Shown here: one piece after another, positions 1 to 7,694 of the stretch
Layout of the letters: every line of letters starts with the position of its first letter
Numbering within the stretch: the stretch's first letter is position 1
Source: a virus
DNA: 44,398 nucleotides
Strand: one strand, 5' to 3'
Virus record (IMG/VR): IMGVR_UViG_3300008120_006850
Coordinates: 1-44,398 of that record
Notes under the pieces: generated by a model
The model's input: the letters and a program-made list of their open reading frames with translations, nothing else
What the model was told of the DNA's origin: nothing
Databases searched by the model: none
Translations under genes and position numbers: made by a program

Positions 1-1488
1 AAGTAATACTTTTTGTACTTTTTGACGTTGATCATAAAATTCATATTTTTCCCATTCTTTAGCATCAGCATGCTTTTTAGCTAGTTTACGAAGATCTTTA
101 CGTTCATCGAACCATTTTACTAGAATTTCTGGAATAACACCTTGAAATGACTGATTATACATTACTCCATTACTAGCAATACTGTAATTGGAAGATTTCA
201 ATAGTTGAGTAAACTGTTCTTTTGTATATGAAGCCGATCCAACCTGAATTGTATCAATCTCACCCTTCATATATTTTTCAAAATCCCAATTCTCAGCTTT
301 AGCTATTTTGGTTTCAGGTGAAATGTTAAGACTGATGATGATATTCGGATACATTGATGTGAGATCCAAGTCAAACACCCAGTCATAACGACCAGGAATA
401 GGATCTTTAACGTATGCGCCTTCAAATCCTTCTTCACCTTGTTCCATCTGGTTTTCATATTCTTCTCTACCATCAACAGGTTTATTTTTAGCCACTTGAC
501 CCTTACGACGAAGATACATAAGAATAGCACCTTCGATGAATCGTGAACTCATTGTAAAACAATCATAAGGTACGTGTCCTTTGTGACAGATAGCTCTTGC
601 TTGTTCAATAAATTGAAGTTTCTTCTCCAAGGCAACAATGATCTTTACGTCATTCAAGTTATATTCAATATACTTGTTTAGATCACTCTTATACAAATCA
701 TCCAAACTACCATGATAGGTAATCTTTTCCATACCCACCACTTTCTTGCCGATTGCACCCAATGCATAACTTGGTTCTTGTTTGATATTCCACTTCTTAT
801 ACAAAACCATGTAATCAATAAATGAAACACCTGCTACAACGATCTTACCACTCCAATCGTTCTTATAACAAACATTAATTGGACTCAATCGTTTAGCCTC
901 ACGATCACTCAATACACGTTTGATTCGATTAAATACGTAAGGAGTATCGAATTCATCAATATTCCAACCAGTAGCAATTGTTGGTTGAATTTCTTCCCAC
1001 TTTGTCAAAAAGTGCATCAGTAGACTTGATTCGTCTTGAAACCCACGAACCTCTACATTTTCTTTTTTATAGTCTTCTAGACGACGTTCCTTATCCAAAA
1101 TAAACGCAGTATACTGTTCTGCAGCTGCATCATATAATGCAATTGCAGTAATTTCTTTATCAGCTTCATCTACTTTTGGAAATCCACCTTCGGTACTAAC
1201 TTCGATATCATAATAAACAACACGATGACCTACAGATGAATCATCACTGTCTTCATAGGCATCAATCAAAACCCGAGTTTCAGCTGGAACGTCGCTTTCA
1301 AATAGACTTGGATCTTTAGGACTGAACTTATATACCTTTTCCAGTTCATCACCATAAATACTCTTATACATACCACCCTTACGTTTACGGTAAGCATATG
1401 GTTGATATGGAAACTTTACATAACCTTTCTTATCGTCCCACAAATGGACCGTATTGTCCTTCTTCGAAATGAAAATATTTTGATACAT
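1..1488 (-). CDS. Family B DNA polymerase (T4 gp43-like), 3' end cut by window edge
   Basis: The reading frame starts at ATG 1488 and runs off the left edge without a stop, so 496 N-terminal residues are visible. The 3'-5' exonuclease motifs are present: YYDIEVST (Exo I, Asp94/Glu96), WNIDEFDTPYVFNR (Exo II, about 175-188) and YNLNDVKIIVALE (Exo III, Tyr276/Asp280). Polymerase motif A, DLDLTSMYPNIIIS, follows at about 373-386. The order and spacing fit proofreading replicative polymerases of the T4 gp43/RB69 type (about 900 aa), so motifs B and C should lie beyond the window. It would be the main phage replicase, working with the clamp loader, helicase and SSB genes further right. It is the last visible gene of a three-gene minus-strand unit, 10 bp after the small gene upstream. 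Confidence 0.95.
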   Translation of the reverse strand, partial: MYQNIFISKKDNTVHLWDDKKGYVKFPYQPYAYRKRKGGMYKSIYGDELEKVYKFSPKDPSLFESDVPAETRVLIDAYEDSDDSSVGHRVVYYDIEVSTEGGFPKVDEADKEITAIALYDAAAEQYTAFILDKERRLEDYKKENVEVRGFQDESSLLMHFLTKWEEIQPTIATGWNIDEFDTPYVFNRIKRVLSDREAKRLSPINVCYKNDWSGKIVVAGVSFIDYMVLYKKWNIKQEPSYALGAIGKKVVGMEKITYHGSLDDLYKSDLNKYIEYNLNDVKIIVALEKKLQFIEQARAICHKGHVPYDCFTMSSRFIEGAILMYLRRKGQVAKNKPVDGREEYENQMEQGEEGFEGAYVKDPIPGRYDWVFDLDLTSMYPNIIISLNISPETKIAKAENWDFEKYMKGEIDTIQVGSASYTKEQFTQLLKSSNYSIASNGVMYNQSFQGVIPEILVKWFDERKDLRKLAKKHADAKEWEKYEFYDQRQKVQKVLL

Positions 1489-1498
1489 GATAACACTA

Positions 1499-1726
1499 CT
1501 ATACCTTCAATTTATTCACAAGTCCAGTAAAAACCGCACGATGGTCTTCTTTTACATGTTGAGCACACTGCAATATTCTATCCATTAATCTTTTATGTTT
1601 AATAGCAACAAATACAGTTGGTTCCAATTCAATACCAGAAATAACCGGTGGATTTACTTTATTAATACAAAACCATAACATTGCCAATTCATCTTCTGTT
1701 AGTGATTCTAATTGTTCTAATTTCAT
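1499..1726 (-). CDS. Small hypothetical protein between FecR-like gene and DNA polymerase
   Basis: I do not recognise this 75-residue protein. It begins MKLEQLESLTEDELAMLWF, is mostly helical in character, and has no signal peptide, membrane segment or known motif. Its ATG overlaps the TGA stop of the upstream FecR-like gene (ATGA), and its stop lies 10 bp before the polymerase start, so it should be translationally coupled and co-expressed with the replicase. The position suggests a small accessory factor, but no function can be assigned. Confidence 0.7.
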   Translation of the reverse strand: MKLEQLESLTEDELAMLWFCINKVNPPVISGIELEPTVFVAIKHKRLMDRILQCAQHVKEDHRAVFTGLVNKLKV

Positions 1727-2454
1727 TTTAATTTAAAACCAAATATATTTTGACCATAATTTACAAACAATGTATTATCCAACTTAGATTTAAGTAGTAC
1801 GAGTTCTTTGTTATGAACTTCTTTTTCTTCATCTTCTACTTCTTTTACACTAAAACTATTACCCAACTTAGTTACATTAGCTTCTCTAGCACTCATAATA
1901 ATCTGAGGAGTAACAACCAAATAATCGCCAGCTTTTAATTCTTTCTTCTTCTTTGACTTATTATCCAAAGCCGTTACTGTGCCACTTACCACGTACAAAT
2001 GTGTGTACTTTTCATTGGATTTAACAAAGAATGACGATTGACCAAATGCTACACTACACAACGTTGTAAGTAACGTATTTACATTGGTACTTTCACTAAT
2101 ACAATATAGTTCCCCATTAACAGTAAAGTTAAACATAGCATCTTTTACTTTAACCACTTCGGGTAATTTAAAATCATTTACATATTCAGTGCTTGTCTGG
2201 TTAAAGTACGTAGAAGTGTTTTCTTTTTGAAATACTGCAATACGATACGGTAATATGTATGATGTACTGGAGTTAGTAGTATTTATATTGAGACTATTAG
2301 TAATACTATACGTTTTACCTTCGACCGTTGGTAATACATTTAGTTTGTTGTTTATAACCTCGGTTAATTCTACCTCATTATTCGTATCATATAGAAACAA
2401 ATCGTTGGCGTGTAGATTTAGAGCTGTCAATAGAATAGTTAATAATTTTTTCAT
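1723..2454 (-). CDS. Exported FecR-like domain protein
   Basis: This is a 243-residue protein. The N-terminus (MKKLLTILLTALNLHAND) is a typical Sec signal peptide with a likely cut after LHA. Residues about 110-185 resemble a FecR/FecR-like beta fold: SSFFVKSNEKYTHLYVVSG, then GTVTALD and a basic KSKKKKELKAGDYLVVTP segment, matching the family's 'v..GtV.v...~v.L.aGd.l.v' pattern. FecR domains occur in periplasmic sensors and in secreted proteins of unknown role. The following 50 residues are charged and may form a helix. It is first in the unit leading to the DNA polymerase and is driven by a consensus promoter. An exported protein in front of a phage replicase is odd. The fold call is by eye and moderate; the signal peptide is clear. 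Confidence 0.65.
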   Translation of the reverse strand: MKKLLTILLTALNLHANDLFLYDTNNEVELTEVINNKLNVLPTVEGKTYSITNSLNINTTNSSTSYILPYRIAVFQKENTSTYFNQTSTEYVNDFKLPEVVKVKDAMFNFTVNGELYCISESTNVNTLLTTLCSVAFGQSSFFVKSNEKYTHLYVVSGTVTALDNKSKKKKELKAGDYLVVTPQIIMSAREANVTKLGNSFSVKEVEDEEKEVHNKELVLLKSKLDNTLFVNYGQNIFGFKLK

Positions 2455-2477
2455 ATGTAATATATAGTTTTTATAGA

Positions 2478-2505
2478 TTGACTTTTCTTAATTATACTTT
2501 AAGAT
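2478..2505 (+). promoter_or_regulatory. sigma70-like promoter for the rightward operon, leaderless geometry
   Basis: A -35 box TTGACT (2478-2483), a 16-bp spacer and a -10 box TAAGAT (2500-2505). Only six bases (GGTAGA) separate the -10 from the ATG at 2512, so transcription should start at or next to the start codon. It overlaps the oppositely oriented promoter at 2491-2518. Confidence 0.6.
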
Positions 2506-2518
2506 GGTAGAATGTCAA
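2491..2518 (-). promoter_or_regulatory. Consensus sigma70 promoter for FecR-like/DNA polymerase unit
   Basis: On the minus strand there is a perfect TTGACA (2513-2518), a 16-bp spacer and a perfect TATAAT (2491-2496). The predicted start is near 2484, giving a leader of about 30 nt without an obvious Shine-Dalgarno sequence. The -35 covers the first codons of the opposite gene, and the -10 lies inside the spacer of the plus-strand promoter, so polymerase binding should be mutually exclusive. Confidence 0.75.
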
Positions 2519-3402
2519 TTGAAGAAATTAAAGAAATAAAAAAGAAACGAGTCAGTTTTAGTCAATATTCTACATATTTGAAGTGTCCCCAAAAATGGTA
2601 TTTAGATTATGTTAAGAATCTTCGGGTAAAAGACGACAATATCAATACCACGTTTGGAACTGCTATTCATCATGCGTTTCAGACATATCTTACATCTCTT
2701 TATAAAGAAGGAGTGGGTGTAGCTGACACTTTAGATGTGAAGAAGCTGTTCTTAGATAAATTCAATGAAGAAATCAAAAAGGTAAAAGATGTAGATGATA
2801 ATGAATTTACCGACTTTGTATTTGATGGTAATGATATTATTGATACCTTTTGTAAAAGTGCCAATAGACTAAAATATTTTCCTACCAAAGAATATGAGTT
2901 GGTAGGCATCGAAATTCCCCTAGAAATTCCTATTAAGAACAATGTAGAGTTCGTAGGATTTATTGATATAGTATTAAAAGAAAAAGACAAGGAGATATAT
3001 CGTATTATTGACTTCAAGACATCCAGTAATGGTTGGAACAGCTATATGAAAGAAGATGTAAGCAAGATTGCTCAGTTACATCTATACAAGAGTGTTTATA
3101 GTAAAAAATTCAATGTACCTCTAAATAATATTGATGTAGAGTTCTTTATTGTTAAACGTAAACTATATGAAAATGTAAGCTTTCCCCAAAGCAGAATTCA
3201 GTTATTCAAACCAACCGCTGGCCCAACTGCTATTAAAGAAAGTATTCACGGATTCATTGAATTTTTAGATTATGGATTTAATCCAGATGGTACATACAAC
3301 GAAACCAATCAATATATAAAAGTACCTGGTAATGGTAAAAAGAATTGTAAGTACTGTGTACACTACAAAAAGATCTGTGATGGCAAAGCCACTAAATTAT
3401 AA
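2512..3402 (+). CDS. PD-(D/E)XK nuclease, RecB/AddB/Cas4-like, with probable Fe-S cluster
   Basis: This is a 296-residue protein. In order it shows the N-terminal SFSQYSTYLKCPQKWYLDY segment typical of the RecB/Cas4 clade (Cys25), GTAIHHAF with the motif I histidine (about 49-56), EFVGFIDIVL with Asp152, RIIDFKTSS with Asp167 and Lys169, and QLHLY (about 188-192). The C-terminal CKYCVHYKKIC places Cys279, Cys282 and Cys289. One N-terminal plus three C-terminal cysteines is the layout of the 4Fe-4S cluster in AddB and Cas4. It should be a Mg-dependent DNA exonuclease or endonuclease in recombination, end-processing or host DNA breakdown. It is the first gene of the rightward operon, with a promoter whose -10 lies 6 nt upstream of its ATG. 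Confidence 0.9.
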   Translation: MSIEEIKEIKKKRVSFSQYSTYLKCPQKWYLDYVKNLRVKDDNINTTFGTAIHHAFQTYLTSLYKEGVGVADTLDVKKLFLDKFNEEIKKVKDVDDNEFTDFVFDGNDIIDTFCKSANRLKYFPTKEYELVGIEIPLEIPIKNNVEFVGFIDIVLKEKDKEIYRIIDFKTSSNGWNSYMKEDVSKIAQLHLYKSVYSKKFNVPLNNIDVEFFIVKRKLYENVSFPQSRIQLFKPTAGPTAIKESIHGFIEFLDYGFNPDGTYNETNQYIKVPGNGKKNCKYCVHYKKICDGKATKL

Positions 3403-3405
3403 TAA

Positions 3406-3441
3406 ATATGTACATATGTGTATATCTATATATGTACATAT
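3406..3441. promoter_or_regulatory. Twin palindromic operator upstream of the RHH gene
   Basis: The perfect 12-bp palindrome ATATGTACATAT occurs twice, at 3406-3417 and 3430-3441, with centres 24 bp apart and an AT-rich spacer. The copies lie between the nuclease stop and the start of the ribbon-helix-helix gene. RHH proteins bind tandem palindromic half-sites and commonly autoregulate, so these are likely binding sites for the product just downstream. Helical phasing (about 2.3 turns) is a little off face-to-face. Confidence 0.6.
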
Positions 3442-3444
3442 GTT

Positions 3445-3660
3445 ATGGATCAATTTGTTACAACAGTAAAACTTAATCAAGAATTATATAATCAGTTTAA
3501 AGAACTGAATATAAGAGGCAAAATATCTTTTCAAGATTTTGTCAATAAATGTCTAGAAAGATATTTAAACGATTCTGACTTTCAATCTGAGATTAGCGAA
3601 AGCATTTCACAGAAGTTAAGTTTTAATGCTCCATTTTCATTATCAAAGGATTCTAAATGA
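3445..3660 (+). CDS. Ribbon-helix-helix (Arc/CopG-like) regulator
   Basis: This is a 71-residue protein from ATG 3445. The layout is strand-helix-helix: MDQFVTTVKLNQELYNQFK, then a turn (NIRGKIS) and FQDFVNKCLERYLND. The alternating polar strand 'TTVKL' followed by 'FQDFVNKCLERYL' is the CopG/Arc pattern, and the remaining 20 residues look like a flexible tail. An in-frame GTG at 3418 would add a low-complexity extension translated from the palindromes, which I consider wrong. The twin palindromes directly upstream suggest autoregulation. The TGA overlaps the ATG of the next gene (ATGA), so the regulator is coupled to the glycan operon it may control. Confidence 0.75.
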   Translation: MDQFVTTVKLNQELYNQFKELNIRGKISFQDFVNKCLERYLNDSDFQSEISESISQKLSFNAPFSLSKDSK

Positions 3661-4208
3661 AAAAGAAAAAGATATTATTATTAAGCGACGATCTAAGAAT
3701 GCATAGTGGTGTAGCTACTATGAGTCGAGAATTGGTATTGGGTACATTACATCACTATGATTGGGTACAAATTGCCGGTGCTATTAAACATCCTGAACAG
3801 GGTAAGATCGTAGATATGAAGGATGCTTGTGACAAACTTAATGGTAGAAAAGATAATTATCTAAAGTTATATCCAGTCGATGGTTATGGTGATGAAGAAG
3901 TGTTGTATCAAATCATGGCATTAGAAAAGCCAGATGCAATTATGCACTTCACAGATCCTCGTTTCTGGGGTTGGTTGTATAATATAGAACATCAAATTCG
4001 CAGTAAGATTCCACTAACATATCTTGATATTTGGGACGATCTACCATATCCAATGTGGAATAAACCATTCTATAAGAGTTGTGATGCTTTATTTAGCATC
4101 AGTAAACAAACGGACAATATCAACAAGTGGGTAATTGGACCAGAACTATGTACCTCTGTTGAAGGTGATTTTGATAGCAACGGTAATTTAATCAAGGAGA
4201 ACATTTAA
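3657..4208 (+). CDS. GT-B glycosyltransferase, N-terminal half (split gene)
   Basis: This is a 183-residue protein equivalent to the acceptor-binding N-terminal Rossmann domain of a GT4-type glycosyltransferase. It starts KKKKILLLSDDLRMHSGVA (beta strand and G-rich turn), has a central DAIMHFTDPRFWGWLYNIE segment, and ends shortly after CDALFSISKQTDNI, the usual last helix before the interdomain linker. A TAA then stops it. The matching C-terminal domain is encoded from 4210 in another frame, with an AAGGAG ribosome site just before the junction. The two chains probably assemble into one enzyme, unless this is a recent frameshift. Together they have the length of a normal GT4 enzyme (about 500 aa). 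Confidence 0.75.
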   Translation: MKKKKILLLSDDLRMHSGVATMSRELVLGTLHHYDWVQIAGAIKHPEQGKIVDMKDACDKLNGRKDNYLKLYPVDGYGDEEVLYQIMALEKPDAIMHFTDPRFWGWLYNIEHQIRSKIPLTYLDIWDDLPYPMWNKPFYKSCDALFSISKQTDNINKWVIGPELCTSVEGDFDSNGNLIKENI

Positions 4209-4209
4209 T

Positions 4210-5172
4210 ATGCCAGTAAAAGGAAAACATCTATTACACTATGTACCACACGGTATTAATAGTAACGAATTTAAACCTCTTCCAAAAGGAGACTCTTCGG
4301 TTGCCAAGTTAAAGAAAGAGTTACTCGGCGACGGAGAATATAATTTCGTAGTAGCATTCAATAGTAGAAATGCACACCGTAAACATCCCGCAAATCTAAT
4401 ATTGGCATTCAAAGCTTTTTGTGCATCCATTGATCAAGAAGAAGCTAAAAAATGTGCATTGATAATGCATACAGACAAAGTATGTGAAGCTGGTACGGAT
4501 CTAGTTGCTACAATTCAAGCTATTTGTCCAGAATATAAAGTGGTACTAGATGAATCTCGTAGAACCCCAGAAGAAATGACAGCATTCTATAATCTAGCCG
4601 ATGTTACTGCTAATGTGAGTTCAAACGAAGGATTTGGTCTAAGTATTGCCGAAAGTATCATGTGTGGCACACCGGTAATCGCTACAGTCACAGGAGGTTT
4701 ACAAGATCAACTCGGAATTGTTACAGATGACGGTAAACCTGTAGAATTCAATCTAGAGTTTGGTACTAATGTTACAGGACGATACACTAAACACGGAGTA
4801 TGGGCAAAGCCTGTGTGGGCTAAAGTACAAAATCTACAAGGTAGTCCTCCAACACCATATATTATGGATGATTTAGTAAACTATACAGACATTGCTGATG
4901 CCATTGGTTATTGGTATGTGATTGGTAATGAGAAACGTGAAGAATGTGGTACCGAAGGTCGTAGATGGGCAATGAATGAAGGTGGTATCAATAGTAAAAA
5001 TATGTGTGACCAGTTTATTAAAGCTATGGATTTCACACTAAACAATTTTACTCCGGTTAAAACATTTGACATTTTTACCGAAAATGGTTATGATATTAAA
5101 AATCTACCCAAGGGTAAATTGGGATTTGATCTACACGTAGTAAATCTAGAATCTATTAAACAAACTATTTAA
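4210..5172 (+). CDS. GT-B glycosyltransferase, C-terminal nucleotide-sugar-binding half (split gene)
   Basis: This is a 320-residue protein. It opens with the conserved linker YVPHGINSNEFKPL (11-24), which in GT4 enzymes joins the two Rossmann domains, and continues as a Glycos_transf_1 domain: FVVAFNSRNAHRKHP, then SSNEGFGLSIAESIMCGTPV with the E-x7-E donor-binding pair (Glu140 and Glu148). It starts one base after the TAA of the N-terminal half, preceded by AAGGAG about 10 nt upstream, so it can be initiated independently. Its TAA overlaps the dUTPase ATG. Donor and acceptor sugars are unknown. Confidence 0.85.
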   Translation: MPVKGKHLLHYVPHGINSNEFKPLPKGDSSVAKLKKELLGDGEYNFVVAFNSRNAHRKHPANLILAFKAFCASIDQEEAKKCALIMHTDKVCEAGTDLVATIQAICPEYKVVLDESRRTPEEMTAFYNLADVTANVSSNEGFGLSIAESIMCGTPVIATVTGGLQDQLGIVTDDGKPVEFNLEFGTNVTGRYTKHGVWAKPVWAKVQNLQGSPPTPYIMDDLVNYTDIADAIGYWYVIGNEKREECGTEGRRWAMNEGGINSKNMCDQFIKAMDFTLNNFTPVKTFDIFTENGYDIKNLPKGKLGFDLHVVNLESIKQTI

Positions 5173-5864
5173 TGAAAATTCAAGTATTAAAAAACGAAGA
5201 TTATCAAGATATAGAAAATCTACCGAAGAAAGGTACAGAACGTGCTACTGGTTATGATGTAATCGCTACAAGTGGTCCAGAGATAGTTGGAGAAACGTAT
5301 GAGAATGGTACGTATAAACGAATAGACTACATTCAGTATAAAACAAATCTGAAACTAGCAGTTCAAAAAGAAAGACAATATAGTGGATTCGGTTATACTG
5401 ATATTGACTATGATGTACTAGCATTTCCTCGTAGCAGTGTTAGTAAATACAATCTCACCTTGGCTAACTCTATTGGCTTGATCGATGCCGATTATCGTGG
5501 GGAAGTATTACTTCGTTTTAAGTATATCTGGCAGCCAGAAGATTATAAAATCAGTACTGATAATCTGATTGAAGGAACCGTAAATCTCACTAAGGTTTAT
5601 AACAAGGGTGATAAAATCTGTCAACTCAAAGTTACCAAAGTAGAAAACGTTGAATTCATTTTAGTAAATGAACTAGATTCTACTAATAGAGGTGATGGTG
5701 GATTTGGTAGTACCGATACTAAAAAAGCAGAAAAAGCTGAGATTGCTCAGATTCAAATGAGCAAGATGGAAGAACTCTACAACAATCTAGGTGGTATACC
5801 AACACCAACTAAAAAATATAGTCAGTTAATTCACGAAAGAGAATCAAAACAATTTAATCAATAA
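5172..5864 (+). CDS. dut: dUTP diphosphatase (trimeric dUTPase)
   Basis: This is a 230-residue protein with all five motifs of the trimeric dUTPase family: ERATGYDV (24-30), PRSS (86-89), IGLIDADYRGEV (101-112), GDKICQL (146-152) and RGDGGFGST (173-181). It hydrolyses dUTP to dUMP and PPi, lowering uracil in phage DNA and supplying dTMP synthesis. At 230 residues it is longer than the usual 140-150. There is an insertion before motif II (about 32-80), one between III and IV, and a 50-residue C-terminal tail past the phosphate-binding motif V. The gene sits inside the glycosyltransferase operon and overlaps its neighbours, so it is co-expressed with them and separated from the other nucleotide genes at 21-34 kb. 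Confidence 0.95.
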   Translation: MKIQVLKNEDYQDIENLPKKGTERATGYDVIATSGPEIVGETYENGTYKRIDYIQYKTNLKLAVQKERQYSGFGYTDIDYDVLAFPRSSVSKYNLTLANSIGLIDADYRGEVLLRFKYIWQPEDYKISTDNLIEGTVNLTKVYNKGDKICQLKVTKVENVEFILVNELDSTNRGDGGFGSTDTKKAEKAEIAQIQMSKMEELYNNLGGIPTPTKKYSQLIHERESKQFNQ

Positions 5865-5865
5865 T

Positions 5866-7197
5866 ATGAGCAAACCATTATGTCTAATTTCAGGTCCAGT
5901 ATTTAACCGTAGCGGATATGGTGACTGGGCAACAACAGTTGCAAAAAGCATCATTCGTTATGATAAGTTTGATGTCAAAGTAGCTCCAACTAGATGGGGT
6001 AACTGTCAAAGCAAACGTTTTCTTGAAGATCTTACAGATCCAGAAGATAAACTATTAGCGAGTAAGTTCCTTCAAGGAAATTTAAATAAACAACCAGAAT
6101 TGTTTATTCAATTAACAATTCCAGAAGAATTTCACGCTGTTGGTAAATACAACATCGGCATGACTGCTGGTATAGAAACCACCATTCCACCTGGCAGCTG
6201 GGTTGAAGGTGTTAATAGAATGGATCTAACAATCGGTCTATCTAATCACGTAAAGAAAACCTTTACCGAAATTAAAATGGCTAAACAACTTGAAAATGGT
6301 CAACAAGTAAGTATTCAAGTTGAAAAGCCAATCGAAGTATGTTTCTGGGGAGCTGATACAAACATCTTCAAAAAGACAGATGAAAAGTTAGCTACGGTCG
6401 AAGAGTCGATGTCAAAGATTAAAGAATCAAGCGCATTCTTGTTTATTGGACAGTGGACACATGGTGGATTGTATAATGACCGTAAAGACATTGGCAATCT
6501 AATCAAGACCTTTTGTACAGCATTTAAGAATCAATCAGAAAATGATCGTCCATGTTTGATCGTCAAGACGAGTGGACATGCTTATTCTACAGTAGATAGA
6601 TTTGAAATGTTGAGTAAGATTAAAAAGATTCGTGACAGCATTGGTGCAAACGTTCCCAACGTATATTTGTTACATGGCGAACTTAGTGAACCGGAAATGA
6701 ACGCTTTGTTGAATCATGAGAAGATTATAGCACATGTTTCATTTACACATGGTGAAGGATATGGTCATCCAATGTTATTGTCCACACTTAGTGGTAAACC
6801 ACTACTAGCTCCTAATTGGAGTGGTCATTTAGACTATCTAAATCCTTCACTAGCAAACTTGTTGCCTGGTAATCTTGTTGATGTAGATAAAAAGTCAGTC
6901 AATCAATGGATTATCAAAGAAAGCAAATGGTTCAAGGTAGCTTATTCTTTGGCAGAAGACAAGATGAAACAAGTTTACTTTGCTCGTAAGGGTGATAAGT
7001 TTACAAAGAATGCTGAACTTTTACGTAAAGAAAACGCTGACAAGTTTAGTATTCCGGCTATGGATAAACGTTTGTGGGAGATTCTTGATAAGTATGTACC
7101 ACAATTCGCAGTAGAAAATCAATTTGTACTACCAAAGTTAAAAGCGGTAGGAACCACTGAAAATAAAATTACTCTACCCAAGTTGAAAGTAGTCTAA
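5866..7197 (+). CDS. GT-B (GT4-like) glycosyltransferase
   Basis: This is a 443-residue full-length two-domain enzyme. The N-terminal part starts PLCLISGPVFNRSGYGDWA, with the glycine-rich loop of the acceptor domain. The linker KPIEVCFWGADTNIF (about 154-168) leads to the donor domain, where FTHGEGYGHPMLLSTLSGKP (about 293-311) carries the acidic donor-site loop. The donor domain has a roughly 200-residue Rossmann layout. At the extreme C-terminus an imperfect repeat, LPKLKAV then LPKLKVV, is present. It is a full-length counterpart of the split enzyme just upstream. Donor and acceptor cannot be inferred. It begins 1 bp after the dUTPase stop and its TAA is followed immediately by the broken GT2 gene. 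Confidence 0.85.
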   Translation: MSKPLCLISGPVFNRSGYGDWATTVAKSIIRYDKFDVKVAPTRWGNCQSKRFLEDLTDPEDKLLASKFLQGNLNKQPELFIQLTIPEEFHAVGKYNIGMTAGIETTIPPGSWVEGVNRMDLTIGLSNHVKKTFTEIKMAKQLENGQQVSIQVEKPIEVCFWGADTNIFKKTDEKLATVEESMSKIKESSAFLFIGQWTHGGLYNDRKDIGNLIKTFCTAFKNQSENDRPCLIVKTSGHAYSTVDRFEMLSKIKKIRDSIGANVPNVYLLHGELSEPEMNALLNHEKIIAHVSFTHGEGYGHPMLLSTLSGKPLLAPNWSGHLDYLNPSLANLLPGNLVDVDKKSVNQWIIKESKWFKVAYSLAEDKMKQVYFARKGDKFTKNAELLRKENADKFSIPAMDKRLWEILDKYVPQFAVENQFVLPKLKAVGTTENKITLPKLKVV

Positions 7198-7198
7198 T

Positions 7199-7694
7199 AT
7201 GTTTTTATCTTATCTAGTAACATGTCATAACGAGACAAATAGTTTGGAAAAATCATAAAAATTATGGCATAGAACTGTGTAAGGGTGAATGGATATTTCA
7301 ACTTGATGGTGATGAACTACCTACAGACATTCTAATTGAAAACATCGATGCCATATTAGAGTCTAACAATACTAATGAAGTAATTTGGCTACCTAGATGT
7401 AATTACTTCATCGGAGTAACTGATAAAGATGTAAATGATTGGGGATGGCGGTTACATGATGGTATGATTAACTTTCCAGATTATCAATCTCGTCTGTATC
7501 GTAATAAGCCTAACATTAGATATCAACGTAGGTTACATGAAAAAGTAGAAGGATATAAGAGTTATGTTTTTATTCCGCCACAAAAAGACATAGCAATTAT
7601 TCATGAAAAGACTATTGAAAAACAAAGACAGACAAACTTAAATTATAACAACATGTTTACTCAAGAGGAAAACATGGGTTATGCAGTAAAATAA
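7199..7694 (+). pseudogene. GT2 glycosyltransferase with internal deletion and frame change
   Basis: An ATG at 7199 opens MFLSYLVTCHNETNSLEKS, the first strand of a GT-A/GT2 enzyme, but meets TAA at 7256-7258. From about 7251 a different frame continues with GIELCKGEWIFQLDGDELP, the GT2 'DxD' region, and then runs without interruption to the TAA at 7692-7694. The second part includes WLPRCNYFIG, DYQSRLYRNKPNIRY and HEKVEGYKSYVF, typical of the C-terminal half of these enzymes. Between the two pieces some 50-60 residues, including the nucleotide-binding strand and the loop before DxD, are missing. An internal ATG at 7464 could still give a 76-residue fragment. I read this as a deletion-inactivated gene, unless it is an assembly artefact. 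Confidence 0.75.

Noticed and set aside
2255-2467. Plus-strand open frame opposite the FecR-like gene
   Set aside because: It is antisense to a gene with a signal peptide and promoter, and crosses the divergent promoter region.
3418-3444. GTG-initiated extension of the RHH protein
   Set aside because: It would translate the palindromic operator into low-complexity sequence, and the RHH fold begins naturally at the ATG at 3445.
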